64,000 nucleotides of DNA from Pontibaca methylaminivorans (GCF_900156525.1 NZ_FTPS01000001.1:372001-436000), one strand, 5' to 3'; positions 36,499-48,966 are shown, counted from the stretch's first letter. Translations and numbers: made by a program. The notes: a model not told the origin generated them from the sequence alone.

Positions 36499-37584
36499 AT
36501 GCAGGAGCGGAGTGCAACCACGGACCTGCCCGCGCGCCGGGCGGACAAGGCGGCCGCGGTCGCGGTGCCGCCCGTGTCTTTCGGCCCGAGCGAAAAGGCC
36601 GCGATCGTCGTGCGCCTGCTGCTGAACGAGGGCGCGGATCTGCCGCTTGAGGACCTGCCCGAGGATCTCCAGCTGCGCCTCGCGCGGCAGATGGGGCGCA
36701 TGGGGCTGATCGAGCGTCATGCGCTCGAAGCGGTGGTCGAGGAATTCGCCCAGGCGCTTGACGGAATCGGGCTGACCTTTCCGCGCGGCATCGCCGAGGC
36801 GCTTTCCGTGCTCGACGGCACCATCAGCGCCGAAACCGCCGAGCGCCTGCGCAAGGAGGCCGGGGTGCGCCGCGCCGGCGATCCCTGGCTGCGGCTCCAG
36901 GCGCTGCCGCTCGACGAGTTGAAAACCATCGCCGAGACGGAAAGCACCGAAGTGGCGGCGGTGCTCCTGTCCAAGCTCGAGACCGCAAAGGCCGCCGAAC
37001 TGCTGGGCCACCTGCCCGGCCCGCTCGCACGCCGCATCACCTATGCGATCTCGCAGACCGGCGCCGTCACCCCGGATGCCGTTGATCGCATCGGCCTTTC
37101 GCTGGCAAGCCAGCTTGACCGGAAACCGCCGGTCGCCTTTGCCCATGCGCCGGACGAGCGGATCGGCGAGATTCTTACCCAGTCGGCAAGCCTCACGCGC
37201 GACGACATGCTGAGCGGCCTTGACGAAACGGATGCCGAACTGGCGAAACTCGTGCGCCGGGCCATTTTCACCTTTCCCCATATTCCGGCCCGCGTGACAC
37301 CGCGCGACGTGCCCCGCGTGATCCGCGCGGTGGAGCAGGACCAGCTGATCGCGGCGCTGACCGCCGCGAAGGACGACCCCGCCAGCGCCGCGGCGGCCGA
37401 TTTCCTTCTTGCGAATCTCTCGACCCGGATGGCCGATTCCCTGCGCGAACAGATCGAGGAACGCGGCACGGTGCGTCCGCGCGACGGTGAAATCGCCATG
37501 GGCGCGGTGGTCGCCGCGATCCGCGACCTTGCACGGGCGGGAGAAATCGAACTGGTCCCTCCCGGGGAAGAGACGCCGGACTGA
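36499..37584 (+). CDS. fliG: FliG-like flagellar motor switch protein, stand-alone
   Basis: A 361-residue protein with FliG organisation. FGPSEKAAIVVRLLL is the N-terminal opening, middle armadillo-like repeats follow, and the C-terminal domain is recognisable in DETDAELAKLVRRAIFTFPHIP and ASAAAADFLLANLSTRMADSLREQI. FliG joins the MS ring to the C ring and contacts the stator. No other flagellar gene is in the window, and sequence similarity to classical FliG is moderate, so it could be a divergent paralogue. I prefer the second ATG, with GAGG six bases upstream, over the one at 36487. Confidence 0.8.
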   Translation: MQERSATTDLPARRADKAAAVAVPPVSFGPSEKAAIVVRLLLNEGADLPLEDLPEDLQLRLARQMGRMGLIERHALEAVVEEFAQALDGIGLTFPRGIAEALSVLDGTISAETAERLRKEAGVRRAGDPWLRLQALPLDELKTIAETESTEVAAVLLSKLETAKAAELLGHLPGPLARRITYAISQTGAVTPDAVDRIGLSLASQLDRKPPVAFAHAPDERIGEILTQSASLTRDDMLSGLDETDAELAKLVRRAIFTFPHIPARVTPRDVPRVIRAVEQDQLIAALTAAKDDPASAAAADFLLANLSTRMADSLREQIEERGTVRPRDGEIAMGAVVAAIRDLARAGEIELVPPGEETPD

Positions 37585-37932
37585 CACCTCCCGCCCCCCG
37601 CGCTGCGCCGATTTGAGACGGGCAGACGGCATGGCTTGCCGCATTCACGGCCGGCCGGATCAATCGCGATACGCGACCCGCGACGCAACGCAGCGCAGGC
37701 GGGACGGCATCCCGCCGGGGTTGCGGATATGCGGCGTCGCGCGCAGGACCGGCGCCATTCGTCGCTGGCGCATGCGCGCGCGCCCCTTCATGCCTGCCTG
37801 GACGATCCACCATCCCCGGGCCGGTCAACCAGTCGCGCAGCGCGGTGCGGTGCGCGCACGCGCCCCATGCTTGTCGTGCCGCTGCTGCGCGTGTATCTGC
37901 GGCCTGTCGAATGTTTTCCGTTCCGGGCGATC
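37585..37932. other. Gap between fliG-like and acyltransferase genes
   Basis: 348 bp, G+C-rich. The acyltransferase frame is open through most of it and an ATG at 37867 would add 22 residues, but composition (Arg/Pro/His-rich) and lack of ribosome binding sites argue against coding. I see no promoter, RNA or terminator that I would defend. Confidence 0.5.
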
Positions 37933-38856
37933 ATGGCGAATGAAACCGAACCCCTTCCCTGGTCGCGGCGTGCGCGTTACTGGACAAGCGATTTTTTCCT
38001 GCGGAACCTGATCCGTTTTGCCGGGCTCGTGCCCTATGGCTGGCGGGTGCCGATGATGGGCCGGCTGACCGCGCGGCTGGCCCCGCTTGCGGGTTACGAC
38101 AAGCGGGTGCGCGCCAATCTCGCCCATGCCTGCCCCGGCCTGCCGGAGGCGGAAATCCGGCGCCTTTGCCGCGCCGTCCCGGACAATGCCGGGCGGTCCA
38201 TGATCGAGCTTTATGCCGGGCGCCCGTTTCTCGAACATGCCCGGGCCGCGCCGATCACGGGGCCGGGATTTGCCGCGCTCGAAGCGGCACGCGTGGCCGG
38301 GCGGCCCGTCATCCTGATGACCGGCCATATCGGCAACTACCTGGCCGGGCGGGCCGGGCTCGCGGCGCGGGGGTTCGAGATGGGGGTGCTTTACCGGCGC
38401 ATGAGCAACCCCTATTTCAACGCCCATTACGTCGCGGCGCTGCGGCGCACCGGCGAGCCCCTGTTCGAGCAGGGCCCGCGCGGCATGATCGCCATGGTGC
38501 GCCACCTGCGGGCGGGCGGGATGATCGCGATCGTGGGCGACACCTATGTCCACGGCGGCGCGCCGCTGCGGTTCTTCGGCCAGATCGCGCCGACATCCAC
38601 CGTCCCGGCCGAGCTTGCGCTCAAATACGGCGCGGCACTCATCCCCGCCTATGCGCTGCGGGCGGCGGACGGGCTGAATTTCGACCTGGTGGTGCAGGAG
38701 GAGATTCCCCACAGCGACCCGCTGACCATGACCCAGGCGATCAATGACGGGCTGGAACAGGTGGTGCGTGCCCATATGGATCAATGGTTCTGGATCCACC
38801 GCCGCTGGAAGCCCTGGCTGACGCCCTCTGCCCGGGTGACGGCGCCCGAAGGCTGA
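37933..38856 (+). CDS. LpxL/HtrB-family lauroyl acyltransferase-like protein
   Basis: A 307-residue membrane-bound acyltransferase of the lipid A late-acylation family. LVPYGWRVPMMGRL and LYRRMSNPYFNAHYV, GPRGMIAMVRHLRAGGMIAIVGD and WFWIHRRWKP are family segments. The catalytic H-x4-(D/E) motif appears as HIGNYL (His132 to Leu137): the acid is replaced by leucine. Either the enzyme is impaired or another acid serves. The start MANETEPLPWSRRARYW fits family length; no clear ribosome binding site is visible. Confidence 0.85.
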   Translation: MANETEPLPWSRRARYWTSDFFLRNLIRFAGLVPYGWRVPMMGRLTARLAPLAGYDKRVRANLAHACPGLPEAEIRRLCRAVPDNAGRSMIELYAGRPFLEHARAAPITGPGFAALEAARVAGRPVILMTGHIGNYLAGRAGLAARGFEMGVLYRRMSNPYFNAHYVAALRRTGEPLFEQGPRGMIAMVRHLRAGGMIAIVGDTYVHGGAPLRFFGQIAPTSTVPAELALKYGAALIPAYALRAADGLNFDLVVQEEIPHSDPLTMTQAINDGLEQVVRAHMDQWFWIHRRWKPWLTPSARVTAPEG

Positions 38857-38919
38857 CGCCGAGACCGCGCCCCCCGCGCCAAGGGGCGGGCGCAAAAGGC
38901 CGGCGGGCGAACGCCCGGG

Positions 38920-39666
38920 TCAGCGCACCCGAGCCGCGGCGATGATCGGGCCCGGCCCCTCGCGCTGGATCAGCACCGCCGCCGCCGCCTCGCCCGGAAG
39001 CTCGGTGCTGAGGTCGAGCGGCGCGCGCCCGTCCCAGCGTTCGAGCGTCTCCCATTCCTCGACCACGTTCACATAGTCGATATGGTGCCCGGCATTCTCG
39101 CCGCCGGTGATCTCGACCCGCCGCAGCGGCGCATAGCGCACGAGCTGCACCAGAAGCGCCCCGCCCTCGGGCAGGCGGCGCAGCACATGCGCCCGCAGCC
39201 GCAGCCTGTGCCCGGTCCGCTCGGCGTTCAGCACCATGCCGACGGGACGGCCGCGCTCGACCATGATCCGTTCGGCCAGTTTCATGGGGCGTGCGCCGGC
39301 AATCACATGCTGGCCGCCAACAACGATCTGGGGCGTATAGATCATGCTGCTGCCCTCCATCCGCGCATAGGCTTTCTGCCGCTCGGTGTGATGGGGGCGG
39401 GCAAAGGCATCGACCCAGCCGAGATAATCCCAGTAATCCACATGCAGCGCGAGCGGAAGCACATCCTCGCGCCCGGCCAGTTCGGCCAGCATGGCATCGG
39501 CCGGCGGACAGCTTGGACAGCCCTGCGAGGTGAAGAGCTCGACGACCACGGGGCCCGCCTGCGCCGCCCCGTCCGGCACCGGGACGATGGGAGCGGCTTC
39601 CTGCGCATGAGCGAAGCTTATCAACAGGAAACAGAGGCCGGCGGCAAGGCAGAGGACTGGCTTCAT
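38920..39666 (-). CDS. DUF1223 protein, thioredoxin-like, exported
   Basis: A 248-residue protein with a signal peptide (about residues 1-21) and a DUF1223 domain. VVELFTSQGCPSCPPADAML carries a CPSC pair in thioredoxin-like surroundings, and YTPQIVVGGQHVIAGA resembles the cis-Pro region. A periplasmic disulfide or redox role is plausible but not established. It is divergent from acnA; 226 bp between them hold both promoters. I recall the same neighbourhood in other Rhodobacterales. Confidence 0.88.
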   Translation of the reverse strand: MKPVLCLAAGLCFLLISFAHAQEAAPIVPVPDGAAQAGPVVVELFTSQGCPSCPPADAMLAELAGREDVLPLALHVDYWDYLGWVDAFARPHHTERQKAYARMEGSSMIYTPQIVVGGQHVIAGARPMKLAERIMVERGRPVGMVLNAERTGHRLRLRAHVLRRLPEGGALLVQLVRYAPLRRVEITGGENAGHHIDYVNVVEEWETLERWDGRAPLDLSTELPGEAAAAVLIQREGPGPIIAAARVR

Positions 39667-39892
39667 CGAATGCGGCTCACCTTCGTTGCGGTCCCCGGTC
39701 TAGCGGTGCGCCTCTGCGGGCACCAATCAATCTTTGTTGAGAAAGGGGGTGGTCGAGAAACGGGCTGGCATTAGTGTATACATTTGCATACATGATAGCG
39801 GAAATTACCCGTTGCTATTGAAGCCACGGGCACGTTGATACAGACAAGATACCAGCCAGCCCGGACATTCCCAGAAGAAAGAGACCCGAATC

Positions 39893-42658
<2,766 letters not shown>

Positions 42659-42685
42659 CCCTGTCGTCATCGGCCTGAAAGACCG

Positions 42686-42712
42686 AAAAGCCCCGGCAGC
42701 GCCGGGGCTTTT
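42686..42712 (+). terminator. Rho-independent terminator after acnA
   Basis: Twelve-base-pair perfect stem AAAAGCCCCGGC / GCCGGGGCTTTT with a three-base loop, then T. It starts 28 bp after the acnA stop. Confidence 0.95.
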
Positions 42713-43137
42713 TCATTGCGCCGCGAATTCACTGGGGCCCGGTTTCCGTGCCGGGAACCGGTGCCGTCCCGCCCCGCGCGAGGCGCAGGCCGCGCCGCGA
42801 GGCCCGGCGTAGGATTCGGCAAGCTACCAGACAGGAAATTCATGGCAGGTAAGGAATCCATGACTGTTTCCCATCACGCAAAAAGCGCATGTTGAAGCTG
42901 TTCCGAAGATTACTCTTCGCAAGAGTTACCGGTGAAAGACCCTTGCAATATCAAGGTGTTCTGATCCGGCTCCGGTTCCGGCGCGTATTGCTCCGCGTCG
43001 CGGTCGGCATATTTGACTTGCCCACACTCCCCTGATGACACGGGCGGTCAAAAGCGTGCGGGGTTGCATCCGATGGTGCAGCCCCGCATTGCTGTCCGAT
43101 GGCCGCAGGCGCCGCGCATTCGGGGCATCTGACATGC
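42713..43137. other. Gap between acnA and tsf with an A+T-rich core
   Basis: 425 bp bounded by two terminators that face each other. The part 42830-42960 is clearly A+T-richer than its surroundings. A 48-codon forward frame (42889-43035, starting MLKLFRRLLFARVTGERP) uses codons rare in this window (TTA, AGA, TTG) and has no good ribosome binding site. It may be a decayed gene, a foreign scrap or a small RNA region. Confidence 0.4.
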
Positions 43138-43161
43138 AAAAGGGCGGCCCGAAGGCCGCCC
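43138..43161 (-). terminator. Rho-independent terminator after tsf
   Basis: Eight-base-pair stem GGGCGGCC / GGCCGCCC with loop CGAA. On the reverse strand it ends in TTTT. It lies 26 bp after the tsf stop. Confidence 0.88.
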
Positions 43162-43187
43162 ATTTCATGGCTCCGCTTTGTCGTCGG

Positions 43188-44063
43188 TCAGCCCTGAACG
43201 GCCTTGGCGACCTCGGAGGCGAAATCCTCGTCCTTTTTCTCGATCCCTTCGCCGACGGCCAGACGGGCAAAGCCGGTGATGGTCGCGCCCGCCTCTTTCG
43301 CTGCCGCGCCGACGGTCAGGTCGGGGTTGATCACGAAGGACTGGTTGAGCAGGGTCGATTCCGCGACGAACTTGCCCATGCGTCCCTCGACCATCTTTTC
43401 GATCACCGCTTCGGGCTTGCCGCTTTCGCGGGCGATTTCCATCTGCAGCTGGCGTTCCTTCTCGACCACCGCCGGGTCAAGCTCCGCCTCGCTGAGCGCG
43501 GCCGGGTTCACCGCGGCGATATGCATGGCGACCTGACGGCCGAAGGCCTCGTCCCCGCCGCTCAGCGCCACCACCACGCCGATCTTGCCCATGTCGTCGG
43601 CAGCAGCGTTGTGGATATAGGAAACGACCGTGTCGCCTTGAACCTGCGCCATGCGGCGCAGCGTCATGTTCTCGCCGATGGTGGCGATCATCGCGGTCAC
43701 GGTGTCCTCCACCGTCTTTCCGCCCAGATCGGCCGCTTTCAGCGCCTCGATATCCGCAACATTGACGGCGGCCCCGGCAATGTCGGCCACCATCTTCTGG
43801 AAATCGGCGTTCTTGGCGACGAAATCGGTTTCCGAGTTCACCTCGACCGCGACGCCCTTGCCGCCCTCGACCCTGACCGCGACCAGCCCTTCGGCGGCGG
43901 TGCGGCCGGATTTCTTGGCCGCCGTCGCCAGACCCTTGGTGCGCAGCCAGTCGATCGCGGCTTGCATGTCGCCACCGGTTTCCGTCAGGGCCTTCTTGGC
44001 GTCCATCATGCCGGCACCGGTGGTGTCGCGCAGTTCCTTGACCATGGATGCAGTAACTGCCAT
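43188..44063 (-). CDS. tsf: Translation elongation factor Ts
   Basis: 291 residues, full length. [25 protein letters not shown] is the N-terminal UBA-like domain, and [16 protein letters not shown] the start of the core that exchanges GDP on EF-Tu. It follows rpsB in the conserved rpsB-tsf operon, with 101 bp between them. Confidence 0.97.
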   Translation of the reverse strand: MAVTASMVKELRDTTGAGMMDAKKALTETGGDMQAAIDWLRTKGLATAAKKSGRTAAEGLVAVRVEGGKGVAVEVNSETDFVAKNADFQKMVADIAGAAVNVADIEALKAADLGGKTVEDTVTAMIATIGENMTLRRMAQVQGDTVVSYIHNAAADDMGKIGVVVALSGGDEAFGRQVAMHIAAVNPAALSEAELDPAVVEKERQLQMEIARESGKPEAVIEKMVEGRMGKFVAESTLLNQSFVINPDLTVGAAAKEAGATITGFARLAVGEGIEKKDEDFASEVAKAVQG

Positions 44064-44126
44064 CGCTGGGTTCTCCTCAAGACAGCTTGGGGGCAGCCGG
44101 GCCGCCCCCTGTTTTCAATAACCTGT

Positions 44127-44145
44127 CGCGCCCGCAGCGGGCGCG
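44127..44145. other. Hairpin between rpsB and tsf
   Basis: CGCGCCCGC and GCGGGCGCG flank a single A, giving a stable stem in the rpsB-tsf spacer. No T-run follows on the reverse strand, so it is not a full terminator. It could be a partial terminator or an RNA processing site that sets the rpsB:tsf ratio. Confidence 0.5.
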
Positions 44146-44164
44146 CCGCTGCGCAAGGGGCGCG

Positions 44165-45025
44165 TCAGCTCCGGGCGGCTTCGGCAAGCGCGCGGGCGGC
44201 GGCGTCGATGTCGCTCGCCTCGCCCTCGTCCGCGGCGGGTGCCGCGGTTTCGGCCTCGGCGGCGGTGTCGTCCTCGGCCAGCGCCTCTTCGACCGGGGCC
44301 TCTTCGAAGGCGCCGATATCGACTCCGGCGGCGCCCAGTTGGGCGCTCATGCCGTCAAGCGCCGCGCGGGCGACCAGATCGCAGTAAAGCGCGATGGCGC
44401 GGGCCGCGTCGTCGTTGCCCGGAATGATATAATCAATCCCGTCGGGCGCGCAGTTCGTATCCACCACGGCCACGACCGGAATGCCGAGCTTGTTCGCCTC
44501 GCTGATCGCCAGCGCTTCCTTGCGCACGTCGATCACGAACAGCAGATCGGGCAGCCCGCCCATTTCGCGGATGCCGCCAAGGCTTGCCTGCAGCTTGCCC
44601 TGGTCGCGCTCCATCCCGAGGCGTTCCTTCTTGGTCAGCCCGGCAAAGCCCTGCTCGGCCTGCTCGTCGATCTGGCGCAGGCGCTGGATCGACTGCGACA
44701 CGGTCTGCCAGTTGGTCAGCGTGCCGCCAAGCCAGCGGTGGTTCATGTAATACTGCGCCGACTTCTCGGCCGCCTCGGCGATCGGCTGGCTGGCCTGCCG
44801 CTTGGTGCCGACGAACAGCACCCGGCCGCCCTTGGCCACGGTGTCGCGGATCACCTGCAGCGCCTGGTCGAGCATCGGCACGGTCTGCGTCAGGTCAACG
44901 ATGTGGATGCCGTTGCGCGCGCCATAGATATAAGGGCCCATGCGCGGATTCCAGCGCTGGGTCTGGTGGCCGAAATGCACGCCGGCCTCAAGCAGCTGAC
45001 GCATGGTGAACTCGGGAAGAGCCAT
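44165..45025 (-). CDS. rpsB: 30S ribosomal protein S2 (uS2)
   Basis: 286 residues. [22 protein letters not shown] opens the S2 fold, and [16 protein letters not shown] and [19 protein letters not shown] follow. The last 50 or so residues are an acidic Ala/Glu-rich tail, longer than E. coli S2. I started at [12 protein letters not shown]; the frame to 45121 is leader. GGAAAGGAAACGA lies upstream. The operon goes on to tsf. Confidence 0.97.
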   Translation of the reverse strand: MALPEFTMRQLLEAGVHFGHQTQRWNPRMGPYIYGARNGIHIVDLTQTVPMLDQALQVIRDTVAKGGRVLFVGTKRQASQPIAEAAEKSAQYYMNHRWLGGTLTNWQTVSQSIQRLRQIDEQAEQGFAGLTKKERLGMERDQGKLQASLGGIREMGGLPDLLFVIDVRKEALAISEANKLGIPVVAVVDTNCAPDGIDYIIPGNDDAARAIALYCDLVARAALDGMSAQLGAAGVDIGAFEEAPVEEALAEDDTAAEAETAAPAADEGEASDIDAAARALAEAARS

Positions 45026-45189
45026 GTTCGTTTCCTTTCCGGTTTGATCCTCGGCGGGGCATCCGACGCGTTTCGCGCCAACCGGCGGACCGGACGGGGA
45101 TGTCTGTCCCGAACGGCCCAACCCCGCCTGCGGGTTGAATGCCCCCGCTTAGGTCATCACACCGGAATGTGCAAGGGCGCAGCCGTATT

Positions 45190-46056
45190 TCACGCGCGAT
45201 CCGGCCGGGCAGGCAGGTGCTCGCGCAATTCGCGATGCCCGGCCTCCACCGCGGCGCCGGCCTGCGCGGCAAGCGTTTTGCGATCCGCGAAATCCCGGAC
45301 GCGAAGCGGCGCGTGCAGGATCACGCCGACCCGCCCCCCGCGCGGTGCCGCGAGCACCTTGAGAAGATGGGGGGCAAAGTCCATCTCGCCCCACCAGCCA
45401 TGAAACCGCGGCGAAGCGGCACCGCCCATCAGGGGCGGTGCGGCGTAAAAGACGCTCGCCGGCTGCACCGCGAGCCGATCCTTCAGCGCGGGAGACAGGA
45501 ACGCCTGAAACAGCGTGCTCTTGAACGGCAGCACCTGCAGGCCGTCGGTCGATGTGCCCTCGGGAAAGAACAGCAGACGATGCCCGGCCAGCAGGCGCGT
45601 TTCAAGCAGCGCGGTCTGCGCCCGGGCCTCGCGCCGGTCGCGGCGGATGAACAGGGTGCCGGTCGCCCGCGCGAGCCAGCCGATGCCGGGCCAGCGCGCG
45701 ACCTCGGATTTCGACACGAAATAGATGCAGTCCACCGCATTCAGCACGAAGATATCGAGCCATGACGAATGATTGGCCACCATCGCCCCCTGCCCGCCCA
45801 TGGGATGCCCCCGGATGAGAAGTTCGACGCCGAGGATCCGCAGCGCGTTGCGGCAGACGAATTTCGTGATGTGGGGCGTGACCGGGCGGCGCAGCCCGCA
45901 CAGCGGCCGCTCGGCCAGCCGCAGAAGAAGCAGCACCCCAAGCCCGCCAAAGACCAGCAGGACCAGCGCCGGGCCGCGAAGGGTCACGCGCAGCCAGCCG
46001 GCAAGGCCGGGAGGCGGGGCCGGATCGGGAACGGCCTCGTTCCAGCTTTCGCTCAT
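45190..46056 (-). CDS. olsA: Lyso-ornithine lipid O-acyltransferase
   Basis: A 288-residue PlsC-type membrane acyltransferase. The catalytic NHX4D motif is intact (ANHSSWLDIF), and FFPEGTSTDGLQVLPFK carries the second acyltransferase box. A hydrophobic anchor lies at about residues 25-47. PlsC-like enzymes may also acylate lysophosphatidic acid; the assignment to OlsA is based on the overlapping olsB-like gene just upstream (ATGA). The pair makes ornithine lipid, a phosphorus-free membrane lipid. Confidence 0.85.
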   Translation of the reverse strand: MSESWNEAVPDPAPPPGLAGWLRVTLRGPALVLLVFGGLGVLLLLRLAERPLCGLRRPVTPHITKFVCRNALRILGVELLIRGHPMGGQGAMVANHSSWLDIFVLNAVDCIYFVSKSEVARWPGIGWLARATGTLFIRRDRREARAQTALLETRLLAGHRLLFFPEGTSTDGLQVLPFKSTLFQAFLSPALKDRLAVQPASVFYAAPPLMGGAASPRFHGWWGEMDFAPHLLKVLAAPRGGRVGVILHAPLRVRDFADRKTLAAQAGAAVEAGHRELREHLPARPDRA

Positions 46057-46817
46057 GCGCCGCGCGCACCCGCGTAGATCCGCGCGCGCGCCTGGTCGAG
46101 CCGGCGGGTATCCAGCAGCAGGCAGACATCGGTGGTGTTGAAGGCATGGTCGAGCCAGGCCCCCTCGCCCACCATGCCGCCAAGGCGCAGATAGGCCTTG
46201 ATCAGCGCCGGCATCGACACCATGGCGGCGCGCCGGTCCAGCTTTTCGGGCGGCAGGCGGTCCATGGCGACGAAGTGATCGGGCCGCGCGCGCACGCGCA
46301 GGTCGGGCGGCGCGAGGTGGTGATGATGCAACGCCGAAAGCGGCTGCGCGAGCCGTTCGGGATCGGTGCCGTGAAAGCTCGCCACGCCGAACAGGATTTC
46401 GATTTCATGCTCCGCGACATATTCGGCAAGCGCGTTCCAGAGATGATACATCGCCGCTCCGCCCCGGTAGTCGCGATGCAGGCAGGACCGCCCGAGTTCG
46501 AGCAGGCGCCGCCCGCCGCGGCGCAGCGGCGCAAGATCATATTCATCTTCGGAATAGAACTGCCCCGCCGCGCGCGCCTGATCCTCGCGCATCAGGCGAT
46601 AGACCCCGACCACCTGCCCGCTGTCGTCATCCTGCAGAAGCAGATGATCGACGAAAGGATCGAAGCGGTCACGCTCGATCCCGGCCGCGTGATCGACCAG
46701 CGTCCCGCCGCCGCCAAGCTCGCGCACGAAGACGTCATAGCGCAGCGCCTGCGCGGCGCGCAGGTCGTCCTCCGTCGCGGCAAGCCGGACGGAAAATGCA
46801 GGGGCCTGCGCTGGCAT
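46053..46817 (-). CDS. olsB: L-ornithine N(alpha)-acyltransferase
   Basis: A 254-residue GNAT-fold enzyme that transfers a 3-hydroxyacyl chain from ACP to ornithine, the first step of ornithine lipid synthesis. ALRYDVFVRELGG, DHLLLQDDDSGQVVGVYRLM and LELGRSCLHRDYRGGAAMYHLWNAL match OlsB. The frame extends to 47105, but the extra part overlaps the chpT leader; I began at MPAQAPAFSVRLAATEDDL. I found no PhoB box upstream, although such genes are often phosphate-regulated. Confidence 0.88.
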   Translation of the reverse strand: MPAQAPAFSVRLAATEDDLRAAQALRYDVFVRELGGGGTLVDHAAGIERDRFDPFVDHLLLQDDDSGQVVGVYRLMREDQARAAGQFYSEDEYDLAPLRRGGRRLLELGRSCLHRDYRGGAAMYHLWNALAEYVAEHEIEILFGVASFHGTDPERLAQPLSALHHHHLAPPDLRVRARPDHFVAMDRLPPEKLDRRAAMVSMPALIKAYLRLGGMVGEGAWLDHAFNTTDVCLLLDTRRLDQARARIYAGARGA

Positions 46818-47058
46818 GGCATGTCGCGACACTGGTCTGCTCCGTATTCCCGGGCGCTGATAGCCCAAAGCGGCGGGGCGTGGCAATCGGCTGGACCAAG
46901 AGCATTCCATTGCGCCCCAACACGCGCTATGCCAGCAAAAGGCCCGGCCGATTGCGTCGCACACAGACACAAAGGCAGATATCGGCCGCAACCTGTTGTT
47001 TTTACCGAGTAAGGGCGCAGCCGCCGGGCAAGGGCGCGGACGCCCGGAGGATACCCCC

Positions 47059-47673
47059 ATGAACGAGGCGCGCTTCAGCCTGGCCGAACTGATCGGCTCG
47101 CGCATCTGTCACGATCTGATCAGCCCGGTCGGGGCCATTTCCAACGGCCTTGAACTGCTCGAGCTTTCGGGTCAGCCCCGCAGCCCCGAGATCGACCTGA
47201 TCGCCGACAGCGTCCGCAACGCCGGCGCCCGGATCCGCTTTTTCCGCATCGCCTATGGTGCGGCCGGCAACGAATCCCTCAGCAGCGGTGAGGTGCGGGA
47301 CATACTCGCCAGCGCCACTTCCGGCACGCGGTTCACGGTGCATTACGCGCCCGAACGGCCGCAGCCGCGCGCCCTGCTGCGGCTCGCGTTCCTTGCCATG
47401 CAATGCTGCGAGACGGCCATGCCGCGCGGCGGCGATCTGACCATCGGGACGGCGGGCGCCTCCTGGCAGGTCACGGGCGCGGGCCCGCGGATCGAGCCCG
47501 ATGCCGCGCTCTGGGCCCTGCTCGGGCGGGACGCAGACCCCGCCGCGGGAGATCCGGGGCGGGCGATCACGCCGGCGCAGGTGCAATTCGCGCTGCTGCC
47601 GGCGCTGGTGAGGGCGGCGGGGCGCGCCCTCGTGCCCCGGATGTCGGACCAGGCGGTTTCGCTGCGGTTCTGA
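47059..47673 (+). CDS. chpT: Histidine phosphotransferase ChpT
   Basis: A 204-residue protein with the ChpT/DHp-like helix LAELIGSRICHDLISPVGAISNGLELL split here for length; His18 is the phosphorylated residue (RICHDL). The C-terminal half is a degenerate ATPase-like fold without ATP motifs. ChpT carries phosphate from CckA to CtrA and CpdR, controlling cell cycle, motility and, in Rhodobacterales, gene transfer agents. GGAGG is eight bases before the ATG. It is a single gene, divergent from olsB. Confidence 0.9.
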   Translation: MNEARFSLAELIGSRICHDLISPVGAISNGLELLELSGQPRSPEIDLIADSVRNAGARIRFFRIAYGAAGNESLSSGEVRDILASATSGTRFTVHYAPERPQPRALLRLAFLAMQCCETAMPRGGDLTIGTAGASWQVTGAGPRIEPDAALWALLGRDADPAAGDPGRAITPAQVQFALLPALVRAAGRALVPRMSDQAVSLRF

Positions 47674-47688
47674 GCCGCGCCGGCCCGC

Positions 47689-48954
47689 TCAGGGCCGCGT
47701 GGTGCCGTTGCCGCGCACGAGATACTTGAAGCTGGTCAATTGCTCGGCACCGACCGGACCGCGCGCATGCAGCTTGCCGGTCGCGATCCCGATCTCGGCC
47801 CCCATGCCGAATTCACCGCCATCGGCGAACTGGGTCGAGGCGTTCTGCATCAGGATCGCGCTGTCGAGCCGGGCAAAGAAGTGCTCGGCCGCCGCCTTGT
47901 CCTCGGTCACGATGCAATCGGTGTGGCCGGACCCGTATCGGCGGATATGGGCGATCGCCCCGTCGATGTCATCGACCACCCGCGCCGCCATGACGGCATC
48001 GAGAAACTCCTGCCCCCAGTCGGAATCGGTCGCGGCAGTGGTTCCCGCCACCCGGTCGAGCGGCGGGGCGACGCGCATCTCGATCCCGGCGGCGATGAGC
48101 GCCGAAACCGCATCGGCCCCGATCGTGTCGGCGATGTCGCGGTGCACGAGCAGGCATTCGGCGGCACCGCAGATCCCGGTGCGGCGGGTCTTGGCGTTCA
48201 GCACCACGGCGAGTGCCTTTGCCGGATCGGCCTTCTTGTCGAGATAGACATGCACGATGCCCTCGAGATGGGCAAAGACCGGCACGCGGGCCTCGCGCTG
48301 GACCAGCCCGACCAGCCCCTTGCCGCCGCGCGGAACGATCACGTCGATATGGTCGGTCATGGCCAGCATTTCGGACACCGCCGCGCGGTCGCGGGTCGGG
48401 ACCAGCTGGATCGCGTCCTCGGGCAGGCCGGCGGCGCGCAGCCCCTCGATCAGGCAGGCATGGATCGCCCGCGCCGAATGGAAGCTTTCCGAGCCGCCGC
48501 GCAGGATCACCGCGTTCCCCGCCTTGAGGCAGAGCGCCCCGGCATCCGCCGTCACGTTGGGGCGGCTTTCATAGATCACGCCGATCACGCCGATCGGGGT
48601 GCGCACCCGCTGGATATGGAGCCCCGAGGGCACGGTCCATTCCGCGATCACCGCGCCGAGCGGATCGGGCTGGGCCGCGACATTGCGCAGCCCCGCGGCG
48701 ATCGCTTGCACGCGGGTCGGATCCAGCATCAGCCGGTCGAGCATCGCCGCCCCGAGCCCCTTGTCCCGCGCAAAGGCCAGATCCTGACCGTTGGCGGCGA
48801 TGATCGCGTCCGCCTGCGCCATGATCGCATCGGCCGCGGCATCGAGCGCGGCGGCGCGCGCCTCGCCCGGGGCGGTCGCAAGCTGGGCGGCAGCGCTGCG
48901 TGCACGGGCGCCGATGTCGGTCATCAGCGCATGGATGTCGTCGAGATCTTTCAT
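47689..48954 (-). CDS. proA: Glutamate-5-semialdehyde dehydrogenase
   Basis: 421 residues, complete. It reduces glutamyl-5-phosphate in proline synthesis. [28 protein letters not shown] and the catalytic-Cys region [15 protein letters not shown] are all present. GAGGTG is upstream of [11 protein letters not shown]. The proB gene is 110 bp upstream on the same strand, separated by a short tandem repeat. Confidence 0.96.
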   Translation of the reverse strand: MKDLDDIHALMTDIGARARSAAAQLATAPGEARAAALDAAADAIMAQADAIIAANGQDLAFARDKGLGAAMLDRLMLDPTRVQAIAAGLRNVAAQPDPLGAVIAEWTVPSGLHIQRVRTPIGVIGVIYESRPNVTADAGALCLKAGNAVILRGGSESFHSARAIHACLIEGLRAAGLPEDAIQLVPTRDRAAVSEMLAMTDHIDVIVPRGGKGLVGLVQREARVPVFAHLEGIVHVYLDKKADPAKALAVVLNAKTRRTGICGAAECLLVHRDIADTIGADAVSALIAAGIEMRVAPPLDRVAGTTAATDSDWGQEFLDAVMAARVVDDIDGAIAHIRRYGSGHTDCIVTEDKAAAEHFFARLDSAILMQNASTQFADGGEFGMGAEIGIATGKLHARGPVGAEQLTSFKYLVRGNGTTRP

Positions 48955-48966
48955 GCGTTTCACCTC

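Noticed and set aside
46818-47058. PhoB box before olsB
   Set aside because: CAGACACAAAGGCAG looked suggestive, but the seven-base units and the 11-bp spacing of a PhoB box are not there.
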